Assembly: GCF_014696435.1 (NCBI RefSeq)
Contig: NZ_JACJQG010000016.1
Location: forward strand, 89,714 to 153,713
Direction of reading: 5' to 3'
Length of the DNA stretch: 64,000 nt
Source of the DNA: Calothrix anomala FACHB-343
GTDB lineage: Bacteria > Cyanobacteriota > Cyanobacteriia > Cyanobacteriales > Nostocaceae
Position numbers and translations under genes: made by a program
The notes under the pieces: model-generated
What the model saw: the letters and a program-made list of their open reading frames with translations, nothing else
What the model was told of the DNA's origin: nothing
The model's database searches: none
In this document: in pieces, positions 27,438 through 37,182 of the stretch
Position numbering within the stretch: position 1 is the first letter of the stretch
Layout of the letters: every line of letters begins with the position of its first letter

Positions 27438-27474
27438 GGTCAATGGTCAATGGTCAATGGTCAATGGTCAATGG
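27438..27474. repeat. Heptamer tandem repeat (GGTCAAT)n
   Basis: About five head-to-tail copies of GGTCAAT just upstream of the CobT-like start codon, so they probably lie in its 5' untranslated leader. This is a typical STRR-type heptanucleotide repeat of filamentous cyanobacteria. Related GGTCAA/TTGACC text is at 2463-2495, 51311-51358 and 60501-60540. Confidence 0.75.
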
Positions 27475-27519
27475 TAAGAAAACTATGGACTGTGGACTAT
27501 TGACTCTGGACTCTTGACA

Positions 27520-28308
27520 TTATTCATAATCCATTAAAACCTGTACCCAACGTGGCGGACGGGGGATGGGATTTCCGAGACGATCTAAAAGTAGCCAGGC
27601 GGCGATGTGAACGATAAACAAGTAGATAAAATTATTAAACATAATCAGAGCGATCGCGCCGATTTGAATCCAGAAGATACTGGGATTGGTCAATAAGCCT
27701 AGTTTGAGGAAGATCCACTCTGCTAACTCTGTGACTTGATTGATGGCATAAATCCACAGATCCTCACCAGATAACAAAGATAGTAACCAGACGCGGAAAA
27801 AAGCGCCCAAGGTACCTAGTAGCATACCCAAGGTAATAGAAACTATCCAAGGTACGCGACGGTTCCATGTAGTGCCTAATAACACGCCCATAAAACCAAA
27901 GGGCATAACAAACAATAAACTCCGGACTGGCCCCATTAATACCGCCAGCAGTAACCCAGATGTTACCGCTCCCATCCAAGCGGCTCTACGTCCCCAACGG
28001 AGATAAACTAAAGCAATGGGTACAGGGAAAAATATTCGTAAAACTGGCCCTAAGGGAAAGTAAAAATTAATAAACCAAATTAAGCTAGCAGTACTGGCTA
28101 AAAAAGCCGTTTCCACCATCCTCAAAGGTGCATCAACTTTAAGTTGGGGCGGTTTCAGTGTAGTCTGATTTTCCCACTTTTGGTAATTATCTGGTTTGTC
28201 TAACTCTGGATTTTGGCTAGTTGGTGATTTTGGTGACGGACTTTGCTCCGGCTCTTCTGGCAAAGAATCTAAGATACTCATCAAAACTCCTGGGTCGTTC
28301 TCTGCCAC
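27520..28308 (-). CDS. DUF2232-family membrane protein
   Basis: A 262-residue protein with a polar Pro/Ser-rich N-terminal tail (about 1-58), then about seven hydrophobic helices. Text such as VETAFLASTASLIWFINFYFPLGPVLRIFFPVPIALVYLRWG, with the repeated small residues of the central helices, matches the DUF2232 membrane proteins of cyanobacteria. Related proteins resemble substrate-binding (S) components of ECF transporters, but no ECF module is nearby, so transport is only a possibility. It sits between the CobT-like and Crp-like genes on the same strand, separated from each by repeat tracts. Confidence 0.8.
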   Translation of the reverse strand: MAENDPGVLMSILDSLPEEPEQSPSPKSPTSQNPELDKPDNYQKWENQTTLKPPQLKVDAPLRMVETAFLASTASLIWFINFYFPLGPVLRIFFPVPIALVYLRWGRRAAWMGAVTSGLLLAVLMGPVRSLLFVMPFGFMGVLLGTTWNRRVPWIVSITLGMLLGTLGAFFRVWLLSLLSGEDLWIYAINQVTELAEWIFLKLGLLTNPSIFWIQIGAIALIMFNNFIYLFIVHIAAWLLLDRLGNPIPRPPRWVQVLMDYE

Positions 28309-28339
28309 TTGTCATTGCTCATTTATCCTTTGTTCCAGC

Positions 28340-28372
28340 AAATGACAAATGACAAATGACAAATGACAAATA
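28340..28372. repeat. Heptamer tandem repeat (AAATGAC)n
   Basis: Four or five copies of ACAAATG in the leader region of the DUF2232 gene. The same repeat is at 38910-38938 and, inverted, at 53387-53429. Confidence 0.75.
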
Positions 28373-28427
28373 ACAGCTTTCACGAAAAATGTCCAATCTA
28401 GACGCGCTTTAGCTAAATTGGCAAGTG

Positions 28428-29129
28428 TTAAACGATTGTGCGTTCCAAAGCTAACAAATCAGGAATACAAATGATGTCCTGATCCCGTTTAATCAAGCCT
28501 TTCTTTTCTAACCTAGTCAACACTCTTGTCACCGTTTCCCGTGCTAGCCCGCTTAAACTACTAAGTTCTCGGTGTGGTAAATTAGGTATTTCCGTTCCAG
28601 TCTGAGCTTTTTTTCCTTGTCCTTCTGCCAAAAACAGCAAAGTATCCGCTACCCGCGATTGGCTGTCCGATTCCCGCAAGCGCAAGCGGCGATTAACTTG
28701 GCGTAAGCGTCGCGCCATCAATTGAGCTAATCGCATTCCCGCTAAGGGTTCTGTTTGCAGTAACTTGACAAAATCCTGGGATGGCATACTACCAATTACT
28801 GTAGGTGTCAGGGTAATTACATCGGTAGAACGAGGTACTTCATCGAGTGCCGCCATTTCTCCAAACAATTCTCCCTTACCGAGAATATTCAAAGTTACTT
28901 CTTTGCCTTCTAGGTTATAGGTACGAATTTTAACCCATCCATCGACAATAAAATATACAGAACCACCCCAGTCATTTTCCAGTAAAATTACTTGATTGGC
29001 TGGGTGAGTACGAGTTACAAGATGGGTGAGAGCTGGTTCTACAACCAGTTCGGGCAACCCTTGAAAAAAGGGAGCCGAAGCGATCATCCAGGGATTTGCG
29101 GGCGTCTGTAGGCTATATCGGTCTTCCAT
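28428..29129 (-). CDS. Crp/Fnr-family transcriptional regulator
   Basis: A 233-residue regulator: N-terminal cyclic-nucleotide-binding domain (about 20-140) with GELFGEMAALDEVPRSTDV, including the Glu and Arg-Ser that contact cAMP in CRP-type proteins, then a dimer helix and a C-terminal winged helix (about 160-228) with the recognition motif SSLSGLARETVTRVLTRLEKKGLI. It is not NtcA, whose HTH and sensor residues differ, and it lacks the Cys ligands of FNR. A cAMP-type effector is plausible from the conserved residues but unproven. The downstream same-strand genes (DUF2232, CobT-like) may share a transcript, though the gaps of more than 80 bp argue for caution. Confidence 0.88.
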   Translation of the reverse strand: MEDRYSLQTPANPWMIASAPFFQGLPELVVEPALTHLVTRTHPANQVILLENDWGGSVYFIVDGWVKIRTYNLEGKEVTLNILGKGELFGEMAALDEVPRSTDVITLTPTVIGSMPSQDFVKLLQTEPLAGMRLAQLMARRLRQVNRRLRLRESDSQSRVADTLLFLAEGQGKKAQTGTEIPNLPHRELSSLSGLARETVTRVLTRLEKKGLIKRDQDIICIPDLLALERTIV

Positions 29130-30094
29130 TACAACATTTTGATTACATACTTATTAAATAAAGCTGTTGGGTATACAACAAACGCGATCGCTATGTTCAG
29201 CCTAAGCTATCAAAGCACAGCCCTTTACCAAAATAAAACTAAACTATGATACACAACAAAGCCATATAAACCTAGATAGAATCTGCGCCCAGCCAATTTT
29301 GGCTTTAAAAGTCTTCGGCGTCTAACTCCAAGGAAAGCCCGATGACTTAAGAACATAGGTAGCCAACATTAATGATACTCAAGGGAGTTAATTTTTGCTA
29401 ACCTAAAGCTTTTACCTGTTTTTGGCTGCACTAGGGGCATGGGGCATGGGGCATGGGGCATTGGGCATTGGGCATTGGGCAAAAGTCAAATAGAATTCTT
29501 AATTTTGAATTTTGCGGAAAGTCTGAGCGCCGGCTTCCGGCGATCAGAACTTTCCAAGAGAGAATTTTGAATTTTGAATTATTTGTCTCCCTATCCTCCT
29601 TGTCTTCTTTCCTGGTTCTTTTTCTTCAAGGCTGTATTAATGGCTAGTTCAGTACACAAATGATTTTTTTACCAAAAGTAGTTTCATGAACTGCGATAAT
29701 TTTTTGGTTTTTTTATGCTATGAAATCTGAGAAGCTATAACATTACCTGTTTAATCAAGCGCAAACAGCACCCAGTAGCCTGCTGTGCTGTTGATGCTAC
29801 CAAACAGTTGTTGTCCTCCAAGACTTTTAGTAGCTACCAAGCCAATTTTTGTAAATAGCCATGATGAACTAGGTACGCCAGGAAACATGAAAAATTTATT
29901 TCGTCCCCCTAACCCCTAGTCCCTAGTCCCTAGTCCCTAGTCCCTAATTAACGATTGCCCAGATTGCCAAAAGCGATCGCATGATTAAATTGCACCCAAC
30001 AACTCAACGGGTCAAAGCCAGCCGTTGTAACTTTAATTATTGTAAATTAATTTCCTTGCCAATTTAACGTAAATTTCTACATAAGGTATCTAAA
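29130..30094. other. Repeat-rich divergent intergenic region
   Basis: 965 bp between the Crp-like gene (-) and the 1255-residue gene (+). It contains a GGGGCAT/TGGGCAT tract (29434-29480) and a strong hairpin (GGAAAGTCTGAGCGCCGG, loop CTT, CCGGCGATCAGAACTTTCC at about 29517-29555) flanked on both sides by TTTTGAA repeats. A CCCTAGT tract follows at 29914-29947. A weak ORF through the first tract is discarded. Confidence 0.55.
29434..29480. repeat. GGGGCAT / TGGGCAT tandem repeat
   Basis: Three GGGGCAT heptamers followed by about four TTGGGCA heptamers. The same mixed repeat occurs at about 15964-15993, 38033-38070, 38197-38221, 50694-50722, 53430-53466, 55368-55402, 57855-57884 and 63834-63876, in both orientations. 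Confidence 0.8.
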
Positions 30095-33000
30095 GTGACT
30101 TCTCACCAAGATGAAATTCAAAAATTGATCGCAGATATTGACAACTTACTAACTAGTAATGGTAAGCGTTTGTCTAAGCTATTATCTGGACAGTCTCAAG
30201 AGCCACGAGAGGTTTTAGAACGCACTCGCGACTTTCTCAATAGGTTGGCAGCGACCGCAAATCCACCAGGGGATGAGGTAAATAAAACTGCCGACATCAA
30301 ACCCATATCACCTTTGTTAGCTAGATTTGTCGAACAAAATCTTCAGTCTGTCGATGACAATCAGCAACCACAACCTGAGCCGGTGAACGCCGCGCTATCA
30401 GCACAATTTAATAGTCAAGTTTCGGCGTTAATTCAACCTTTACAAGCAGAATTAGCCAGTTTAATCCAAGAGCGCACGGCGCTGGTACAAGAAATTCGCC
30501 AGCTAGAGCAAAGAAGACTGCAAAACTACTCTCTTAGTCAGCAGTTAGCCAATCAAGAGCAGATTATAAACGAATTTTTACAGGTTTTAGGCAATCGCTT
30601 GCTACCAAGTTTAAGCCAGCAATTAACTCAGGGTTTAACAAATTCGTCAATTGCGGTGAATTCAGATTCTAGTTTATTAGCAACTCCACCCCAAGGAGAG
30701 CAGTTAACCAAGCTAGCCAAGGACTTAGATCAACGCTTATTATCCCTGGATGGTACGGTGAATGTTGTATTTGAAGCACTACAACGCAATATTCTGACTT
30801 ACCATGAATCCCTATCGCAAGCACTGGCGAGAATGCACAATCAAGGATTGCAAGGCGAGCAGGTAATGGCTAGCTTTGTCAATAACTTAACTCAATATCT
30901 CCAACAATATCCAGGCGATCGCACAGATTTATCAGTTAGCAACACCAATATTGATTTAGCTGAAAATCAGACACCAATTCTCCAATCACAACCTGTAGAA
31001 CCCGCTCCTAGCACAGAAGATTTAGATACGGTATTGTCTCAACTCATTGCAGATGAGCCACCACCTACCCCATCAACTCCATCAATCATCCCGAATACCT
31101 TCGAGGTTGATAGTTCTCAAGCTGATGAAGTAGATCAACTTTATGCAAGCTTATTTGGTAGAGAAAATATTCCCAACTTAGTCAGCGAAACAGCAGCGCC
31201 AGTAGTAGCTGAAGATAATTCTGTAGCGGATTTATCAGAGTTGACTCTGAGCGATACCCAACCAGAAACTGCAATTAATCCAGCATCAATTTTACCAATT
31301 CCTGCGCCACCCCCACAGCAAACTGAACCAACGCCAGAGTGGCAAGATTTATTTTTTGAGGAAGTAACAAATACAACTACTGCTCCAGCAGAAGTAGTTA
31401 ATATACCTGAAAATCGGGCTAGTGAATCGGATATTTATACAATTACAGCGCTGACAGAATTACTAGGGGATGAGGTTACGCAACAGGAGGTGCTTCCTGT
31501 ATCAGAAGCCGTACCAGAAATCATTGAAACTACAACCATCACCACTAATACCCCAAAACCAGAAGTAGTGATTCTCGATGAAGAACCAGCTCAATCTTTA
31601 GAAAACTATGTTACTGCTTCTTCCAGGGAAAATTTGCTAGAACCAGAACCAAATTCCAGCATACCGGAGATTAGTTTAGATGAAGAGCAGTTACAGTTAT
31701 TAGATGAAGATTTAGCGCAATTTGATGGGTTACTCAATTCCCCATCCAAACTGATTACTAACTGGGTAAATAGCAACAATCAAAACCATCAAGAACAGTT
31801 ACCTAGCGAAGCAGATAGTGCAGAATTATCACAAATGGGAGCGGGTGCGATTCCCCAAGGGGAGCCAGAGTTAGATTTTAGCCCCATAATTGAAAAAAAA
31901 AAGGAAGACACTACTCCCAGTACCGTAAATCCTTCGTTGTCTGTAGCGCCAAACGCCAATCCTCCAGAAGTATCATCTGCAAATAGTCAGGAATCGCGCT
32001 GGTATTTAGGTATTGATTTAGGCACAACGGGAATTTCTGCGGCATTATTAAATAGTTCAACCTTTGTGGTTTATCCTATCTATTGGTCAGCAGAAAACCA
32101 AGGGGGAAAATCTGCCTTTCAGCAATCATTTAGATTACCAGCAGAGGTGTATTTACCGACGGCTTCTGTAAATCAAAGCGATCGCGAAAATTCCGCCAAT
32201 CAGTCAGGAAAAGCAGCAGATAATTTAACTAATACCCCCTATTCGGCACAGTTGAAACCATATTTACAGTTAGCTATTCCCTATAAAAGCGCCCAACAAA
32301 AATGGGAACCTGTACTGCAATTTAACGAATTTTCAGCAGGGCCATTAGTTTGGGTAGTGCGATCGCTCTCTAAGCTACTATTAACATTAAAATCCGATCG
32401 CCAAAGTACCACCCAAGGTTTAACTGCGGCGGCTGTAGGTTTAGACGAACAAAGCTTTCATCAGATTATCAATAATATTGCCGGAGCAATTTGCACTTGT
32501 CCAGCTAGTTGGTCAGAACAATATCGCTTTAATGTCAGGGAAGCATTACTAACGAGTAAATTAGTCCAACATCCCCAGCAAGTATTTTTTATCGAAGAAG
32601 CGATCGCTAGTCTTTTAAGCGTACTCAATACTGGTAACGGTGAAACTGTACAATTAAGCAGTCCAAAAGGTTTACAGCCGATTCAAATCCACGAACAACC
32701 ATTACTGGGTAATACTTTAGCCCTAAATATTGGTGCTACCGCCACAGAAATGGCATTAATAGATTTAGGTGAAAGCTTGAGCGAATTAACCCATAATGAT
32801 TTTATGCTGCATAGCTTTGCCTATGGTGGTAAAAGTATTGAGCAAGATATTATTTGTCAATTATTAGTACCCCCAAAATCTCGCCAATCGCGCTCAGAAA
32901 CTGGTAGCGAGCAAATTAGCTCTCAGCCAGGATTATGGCGCTCAAATATTCCCGGTTTAGACTACATGCAATGGCAAAGTTTAGGCTTGGAAGAATTAGA

Positions 33001-33862
33001 ACTTCCCCGCGTTGGCGAACCAGATATTAGCGCTCGCGTTCGCCTCCAGCAGCGTTTAGAAAGTTCGCTGTTAGGACAAGCGGTACTTGATGCTGCCCTA
33101 GCTTTGAAATTGATTTTACAACATCAAGAATCTTTTACCTTAGATTTAGCTGACCAGCGTTGGGTATTGCAACGGCGAGATTTAGAAAGCCAAATTTTAG
33201 TTCCCTTTGTGCGTCGCCTAAATCGCGAACTCAACAAATTATTAGTTGCTCGTGGTATTCCCACAGAAGCGATTAATCAAGCTATTTTAACTGGTGGGGT
33301 TGCAGCGATCGCTACTACTAACCGTTGGTTAAAGCAAAAATTACCCAACGCCAAAATTATTCAAGATGCATATTTGGGTGAAAATGGCGCTCCCAATTGT
33401 AGCCGAGTTGCTTATGGTTTAGCGATGTTACCTTTACATCCCCAGGTGTTAGAACTACCCAGACAACAATACACCGATTATTTCCTGTTTACAGAATTAC
33501 TGCGACTATTACCAGAACGTCCCCTATCCTTTAATGAAGTTCTGCAATTATTTGAGGGTAGAGGGATTAACACCCGCACTTGTCAGCAACGCCTGTTAGC
33601 CTTCTTAGAAGGAGAATTACCTGCGGGTTTAATTCCCAGCAGCACAGATGCTGCTTGGCTTACCCCAAGTTCTCAGAATAATCCAGATTATCAGGCGATC
33701 GCATCTGCTCCCTTATTTGAAAAACAAGGTAATCTCACCTATCGCCCTAATTCTCAGCAACTTCTAGCTTTACGTCGCTATTTAGATGCAATTAAAGCTA
33801 GTACTCGTCAATCTTTGGAAGAACCCTATACCCTGAATTTTTCCTTAGAAGTTGCGCATTAG
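30095..33862 (+). CDS. Large protein: N-terminal coiled coil, long acidic linker, actin/Hsp70-like ATPase domain
   Basis: A 1255-residue protein starting with GTG at 30095. Residues 1-265 are helical and partly coiled coil (QPLQAELASLIQERTALVQEIRQLEQRRL). Residues 270-625 are a Pro/Glu/Thr-rich, low-complexity acidic linker. From about 629 a domain of the actin/Hsp70 superfamily begins with phosphate-1-like WYLGIDLGTTGISAALL. Further on are a glycine-rich LALNIGATATEMALID (phosphate-2-like) and AILTGGVAAIATTNRWL (adenosine-like), as in DnaK/FtsA/MreB folds. No Hsp70 substrate-binding domain follows. It is not a normal DnaK. The architecture suggests a cytoskeletal-like or chaperone-like ATPase tethered through coiled coils; function unknown. 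It lies alone on the plus strand. Confidence 0.8.
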   Translation: MTSHQDEIQKLIADIDNLLTSNGKRLSKLLSGQSQEPREVLERTRDFLNRLAATANPPGDEVNKTADIKPISPLLARFVEQNLQSVDDNQQPQPEPVNAALSAQFNSQVSALIQPLQAELASLIQERTALVQEIRQLEQRRLQNYSLSQQLANQEQIINEFLQVLGNRLLPSLSQQLTQGLTNSSIAVNSDSSLLATPPQGEQLTKLAKDLDQRLLSLDGTVNVVFEALQRNILTYHESLSQALARMHNQGLQGEQVMASFVNNLTQYLQQYPGDRTDLSVSNTNIDLAENQTPILQSQPVEPAPSTEDLDTVLSQLIADEPPPTPSTPSIIPNTFEVDSSQADEVDQLYASLFGRENIPNLVSETAAPVVAEDNSVADLSELTLSDTQPETAINPASILPIPAPPPQQTEPTPEWQDLFFEEVTNTTTAPAEVVNIPENRASESDIYTITALTELLGDEVTQQEVLPVSEAVPEIIETTTITTNTPKPEVVILDEEPAQSLENYVTASSRENLLEPEPNSSIPEISLDEEQLQLLDEDLAQFDGLLNSPSKLITNWVNSNNQNHQEQLPSEADSAELSQMGAGAIPQGEPELDFSPIIEKKKEDTTPSTVNPSLSVAPNANPPEVSSANSQESRWYLGIDLGTTGISAALLNSSTFVVYPIYWSAENQGGKSAFQQSFRLPAEVYLPTASVNQSDRENSANQSGKAADNLTNTPYSAQLKPYLQLAIPYKSAQQKWEPVLQFNEFSAGPLVWVVRSLSKLLLTLKSDRQSTTQGLTAAAVGLDEQSFHQIINNIAGAICTCPASWSEQYRFNVREALLTSKLVQHPQQVFFIEEAIASLLSVLNTGNGETVQLSSPKGLQPIQIHEQPLLGNTLALNIGATATEMALIDLGESLSELTHNDFMLHSFAYGGKSIEQDIICQLLVPPKSRQSRSETGSEQISSQPGLWRSNIPGLDYMQWQSLGLEELELPRVGEPDISARVRLQQRLESSLLGQAVLDAALALKLILQHQESFTLDLADQRWVLQRRDLESQILVPFVRRLNRELNKLLVARGIPTEAINQAILTGGVAAIATTNRWLKQKLPNAKIIQDAYLGENGAPNCSRVAYGLAMLPLHPQVLELPRQQYTDYFLFTELLRLLPERPLSFNEVLQLFEGRGINTRTCQQRLLAFLEGELPAGLIPSSTDAAWLTPSSQNNPDYQAIASAPLFEKQGNLTYRPNSQQLLALRRYLDAIKASTRQSLEEPYTLNFSLEVAH

Positions 33863-33918
33863 TTTGGGGACTTGCAAAGAAAAACATCCCCATCATTAAC
33901 TTACCAAGCCCGTAACTC

Positions 33919-33945
33919 GTAGGGGCGGGGTCACCCCGCCCCTAC
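33919..33945. repeat. GTAGGGGCGGGG hairpin between convergent genes
   Basis: GTAGGGGCGGGG-TCA-CCCCGCCCCTAC is a perfect 12-bp-stem hairpin lying between the stop of the 1255-residue gene and the stop codon of the convergent gene, overlapping the latter by one base. It belongs to the GTAGGGGC hairpin family and may serve as a bidirectional terminator. Confidence 0.75.
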
Positions 33946-34643
33946 TAATCCCACCATAGGCGTACCCGACGTTCTTTTTGTAAACGCTCAACTACAGAAT
34001 TCAGATTTGCTTCTCTACCGTTTTCTGTAATTACATCCCCGCAAATACGATATATTCGCTCTGCTAACTCTTTGGGGTTTTCAATCGGTTCGAGAAATAA
34101 TAATTCAACCATAGCGCCGTAACAATCTCGCAGCATGAAAGGATATTCAGCATCTAATTCACGCAACCAACTAATAAAACCTTGCATATCGTGGGGTTCA
34201 TCTTCATCCGCACCAAAATGTTGATGAAAAGTTTCCACCACCAAAAACCGAAAATCCCCAGGAATGAGGCCGATAAAATATTCTGGCTGAGGAATTCCAT
34301 GTCCTAGCCTTGATGAATAGGCTGTAAACCCCATGTAATAAAAACGTTCTTGAACTTGGTCTAATATGTACTCAGCTAAAAGTTGCGATCGCGCACAATC
34401 GCCAAAGACTCCTTTTGGTTGTGATGCTTCGTACCATAATTGAGCTTCAACTACTGTGGGATTTTCTCGCAGAGTGAAAAGCGATCGCTTTTGACTATCT
34501 TGATACCAACGCTTGGCTGTTTCCATCAGTCCAAAATTTACTGCACCTGTTCCCACTGAAAGCACTAAGGGTTGAGGTTCGCATTCACATAGCTTTGAAA
34601 GTTCTAGAATCGCATCGTTATATCCTGGCAAATCTGGATTCAT
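33945..34643 (-). CDS. Conserved hypothetical protein
   Basis: I start at the ATG at 34643 (MNPDLPGYND, 232 residues) rather than the TTG nine bases upstream. The protein is soluble and acidic, with segments such as VLSVGTGAVNFGLMETAKRWYQD, NPTVVEAQLWYEASQPKG and a Trp-rich C-terminus RVRLWWD. I recognise no family, although the conserved-looking blocks and good length support a real gene. It has no same-strand neighbour nearby. The stop codon sits at the edge of the GTAGGGGCGGGG hairpin. Confidence 0.65.
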   Translation of the reverse strand: MNPDLPGYNDAILELSKLCECEPQPLVLSVGTGAVNFGLMETAKRWYQDSQKRSLFTLRENPTVVEAQLWYEASQPKGVFGDCARSQLLAEYILDQVQERFYYMGFTAYSSRLGHGIPQPEYFIGLIPGDFRFLVVETFHQHFGADEDEPHDMQGFISWLRELDAEYPFMLRDCYGAMVELLFLEPIENPKELAERIYRICGDVITENGREANLNSVVERLQKERRVRLWWD

Positions 34644-34875
34644 TCTAGGCAATAGATCTGTCTAGGAAAATTCTACGCATTTTTACACATCACCGACTTT
34701 TTTCATCTCCCGGAAAAACACTGAAACTTTATATTATTTCACTAATTTAAAAAGATTCTGTAAAGTCGCCGTCGAACTTGCAGAAAATTGTCTATATTAG
34801 CACTCAGTACAACTCTCGGTGGAAACGGAAAATACAGTAGTAACGGCTAAGTCCAGTAAAAACCGAAGGCTAATT

Positions 34876-35583
34876 ATGTCCCTATCTACTTTCACTACTG
34901 ACGCTCAAGATTGTATTGTGGATAATTTTACTTTATTGAGTCAAATTAATTCTGTAAATTTAGCACCACAACCTTTACATCCTTCTATCAGCAGCAAAAG
35001 AAAACGATTCATTGATATTCTCGGTGCAATTGTTGGACTCGCGATTACGGCTTTAGTTGCAGTTCCCGTAGCTCTTGCTACATTTATTGACGATCCAGGG
35101 CCGATATTTTATTGCCAAGTGCGTTGTGGTTTAAACGGAAAATCCTTCCGGATGTGGAAGTTCCGCTCAATGGTTGTCAACGCTGACAAACTCAAGCATT
35201 TGGTGAAAAACGAAGCTCAAGGTCACATTTTCAAAGCCGTAGACGATCCCCGCATTACTCGCGTGGGTAAATTTCTTCGTCGTACCAGTTTAGACGAATT
35301 ACCCCAATTTTGGAATGTTTTAAAAGGAGATATGAGCCTAGTTGGTACTCGTCCACCCACGCCTGACGAAGTAATCAAATACGAACCCCGCCACTGGGAA
35401 AGATTGCGCGTCAAGCCTGGTATGACAGGAGAATGGCAAGCTAACGGTCGTTCCAGTATTATCAATTTTGAAACGATCGTCAGTATGGATATCGATTATC
35501 AGCGTAAGTGGTCTATAGGTTACGATCTGGGTCTAATTTTTAAGACTATCCACGTAGTGTTGTTAAAAAGTGGTGCTTATTAA
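34876..35583 (+). CDS. Bacterial sugar transferase (WcaJ-type phosphoglycosyl transferase)
   Basis: Transfers a sugar phosphate from a nucleotide sugar to undecaprenyl phosphate, the first step in building an exopolysaccharide or O-antigen unit. I choose the ATG at 34876 (MSLSTFTTD, 235 residues; AAGG upstream), though a GTG at 34819 would add 19 residues. It has the single N-terminal hydrophobic hairpin (about 54-76) and the catalytic domain signature: DDPGPIFYCQVRCG, FRMWKFRSM, DPRITRVGKFLRRTSLDELPQFWNVLKGDMSLVGTRPP, and the final KPGMTGEWQANGRS. It lacks the extra N-terminal helices of full WcaJ, as short forms do. Other polysaccharide genes are not in the window. Confidence 0.9.
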   Translation: MSLSTFTTDAQDCIVDNFTLLSQINSVNLAPQPLHPSISSKRKRFIDILGAIVGLAITALVAVPVALATFIDDPGPIFYCQVRCGLNGKSFRMWKFRSMVVNADKLKHLVKNEAQGHIFKAVDDPRITRVGKFLRRTSLDELPQFWNVLKGDMSLVGTRPPTPDEVIKYEPRHWERLRVKPGMTGEWQANGRSSIINFETIVSMDIDYQRKWSIGYDLGLIFKTIHVVLLKSGAY

Positions 35584-35587
35584 TAAA

Positions 35588-35658
35588 TACCAATTTGTCA
35601 AAATTCAACAATAAGTATTTTATCTTTCTAATTTTGAATTTTGAATTTTGAATTGGTA
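35588..35658. repeat. MITE-like element with ACCAATT/AATTGGT ends, copy 3
   Basis: TACCAATT ... AATTGGTA with internal TTTTGAA repeats, as in the copies at 23630-23729 and 23734-23817 but with a different inner half. It lies right after the sugar transferase stop. Confidence 0.65.
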
Positions 35659-35938
35659 TGGGTGTGCCTATCTCAAGATGAGATAAAGTTCAACATTATG
35701 AATTCAGACATCCTATTTGATCCGGGAATTCATAATATTGAATTTTGCGTTGTTTAACGTTGCGCGAAAGTCCCCACCTTCAACGAAGTAAGGTGGGGAT
35801 GAATAGCGGGCTACTACGATTGCATCTTTGACCATCATCAACCGTAGGTTGGTAAGGAAAAAGATGTATGAGGAGTAGCCAAATATTTTCCGATTTTACT
35901 TTACTAGCAAGTGTAGATAGTAGTAAGATATATAAATC

Positions 35939-35949
35939 AAGGAGGTGAT
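35939..35949 (+). promoter_or_regulatory. Strong Shine-Dalgarno site of tnpB
   Basis: AAGGAGGTGAT is a perfect match to the anti-SD of 16S rRNA and lies 5 bp before the GTG at 35955. It shows that translation was meant to begin upstream of the in-frame stop at 36000. Confidence 0.7.
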
Positions 35950-35954
35950 ATTGA

Positions 35955-37181
35955 GTGTTGCATAAAGCTGTTCAGGTTCGTTTATACCCATCAAAAGAGT
36001 AAGAAAAACTTTTGACGCAGACATTTGGGTGTTCTCGCTGGTGGTGGAATTACGCTCTAAATAAATCAATTGAGACTTATAAAGAAACGGGTAAGGGACT
36101 GGGACAGTCAGCACTCAATGCGCTTTTACCAAAACTCAAAAAAGAGAAAGATACAGAATGGTTGGCTGATTGTTATAGCCAAGTTTTACAAGCTACTACA
36201 CTCAACTTAACTACTGCGCATAAGAACTTTTTTGACAAACTTGCTGGATTTCCTAAATTCAAATCCAAGCATGGCAAACAGTCGATTCAATATCCTCAGA
36301 ACGTCAAAATTGTGGATGGCAATGTTAAACTCCCCGGCAACATCGGGATAGTTAGAGCCAAAATACATAGACCAATTGAGGGGAAAATCAAAACCGTCAC
36401 TGTTAGTAAAACTCCATCAGGTAAATATCTTGCATCTATTCTGACTGAACTAGAAGGGGAATATCCAACTATTGCAGAAGGAAAGATTTATGGTGTTGAT
36501 TTAGGTTTGAAACATTTTGCTGTTGTAACTGATGGTGAAAAAGTTTCTAAATACGACAACCCTAAACATATTGCCAAGCATGAGAAAAACCTGAAGGTGA
36601 AACAGAAAAAATTAGCACGTAAAGTCAAAGGGAGTAATTCCAGAAATAAGTATCGTAAAGTTGTTGCCAAAGTGTACGAACAAGTTAGTAATTCACGGCA
36701 AGATTTTCTACATAAACTTAGTCATAAGTTAGTCAGCGATAGCCAATCTGTCATAGTAGAGAATCTTCATGTCAAGGGCATGGTTCGTAATCACAAATTG
36801 GCGCTCATCATATCTGATTGTGGCTGGGGAATGTTTACTAATTTTCTAGCCTATAAGCTAGAGCGCAAAGGTGGGAAGTTAGTAGAAATTGATAGATGGT
36901 TTCCCAGTTCAAAACTCTGTTCTAATTGTTTCCATCAAGTCAGTGAGATGCCATTGGATGTCCGTGAATGGATTTGTCCTCACTGTGGCACTCACCATGA
37001 CCGCGACGGAAACGCAGCGATAAATATTAGAGCAGAAGGAATCAGAATGCTAAAGGCGGATGGTTCAGCCGTCTCTGCCGTAGGAGGGGAGGTAAGACCA
37101 AGAATGGGACGAAAGTCTCATTTGCGGCACTCGCCTGTGAGTACGGAAGCCCACAGTGATGGCGTTGCCAACTGTGGGTAG
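35955..37181 (+). pseudogene. tnpB: TnpB (RNA-guided nuclease family) with an early in-frame stop codon
   Basis: TnpB proteins are RuvC-type nucleases guided by an RNA from the element's right end. The normal N-terminus is present from the GTG at 35955 (VLHKAVQVRLYPSKE) behind a perfect SD, but codon 16 is TAA (36000-36002) where relatives usually have Gln (CAA). The frame then continues uninterrupted for 393 codons. RuvC motifs are kept: GVDLGLKHFAVV, VIVENLHVKGM, and HDRDGNAAINI with the catalytic Asp. The zinc finger CSNC...CPHC is also kept. Restart at the TTG at 36012 lacks an SD and would miss the first strand. I call it a recent single-base nonsense pseudogene; readthrough or restart cannot be excluded. 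Confidence 0.85.
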
Positions 37182-37182
37182 T

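Noticed and set aside
28428-29129. Assignment of the Crp-family gene as NtcA
   Set aside because: The sensor and HTH residues differ from NtcA; the cAMP-type RST motif and RETVTRVLTRLE recognition helix fit another Crp-family branch.
29453-29647. 64-residue frame upstream of the 1255-residue gene
   Set aside because: It begins inside the GGGGCAT/TTGGGCA tract and crosses a long hairpin and TTTTGAA repeats; not protein-like.
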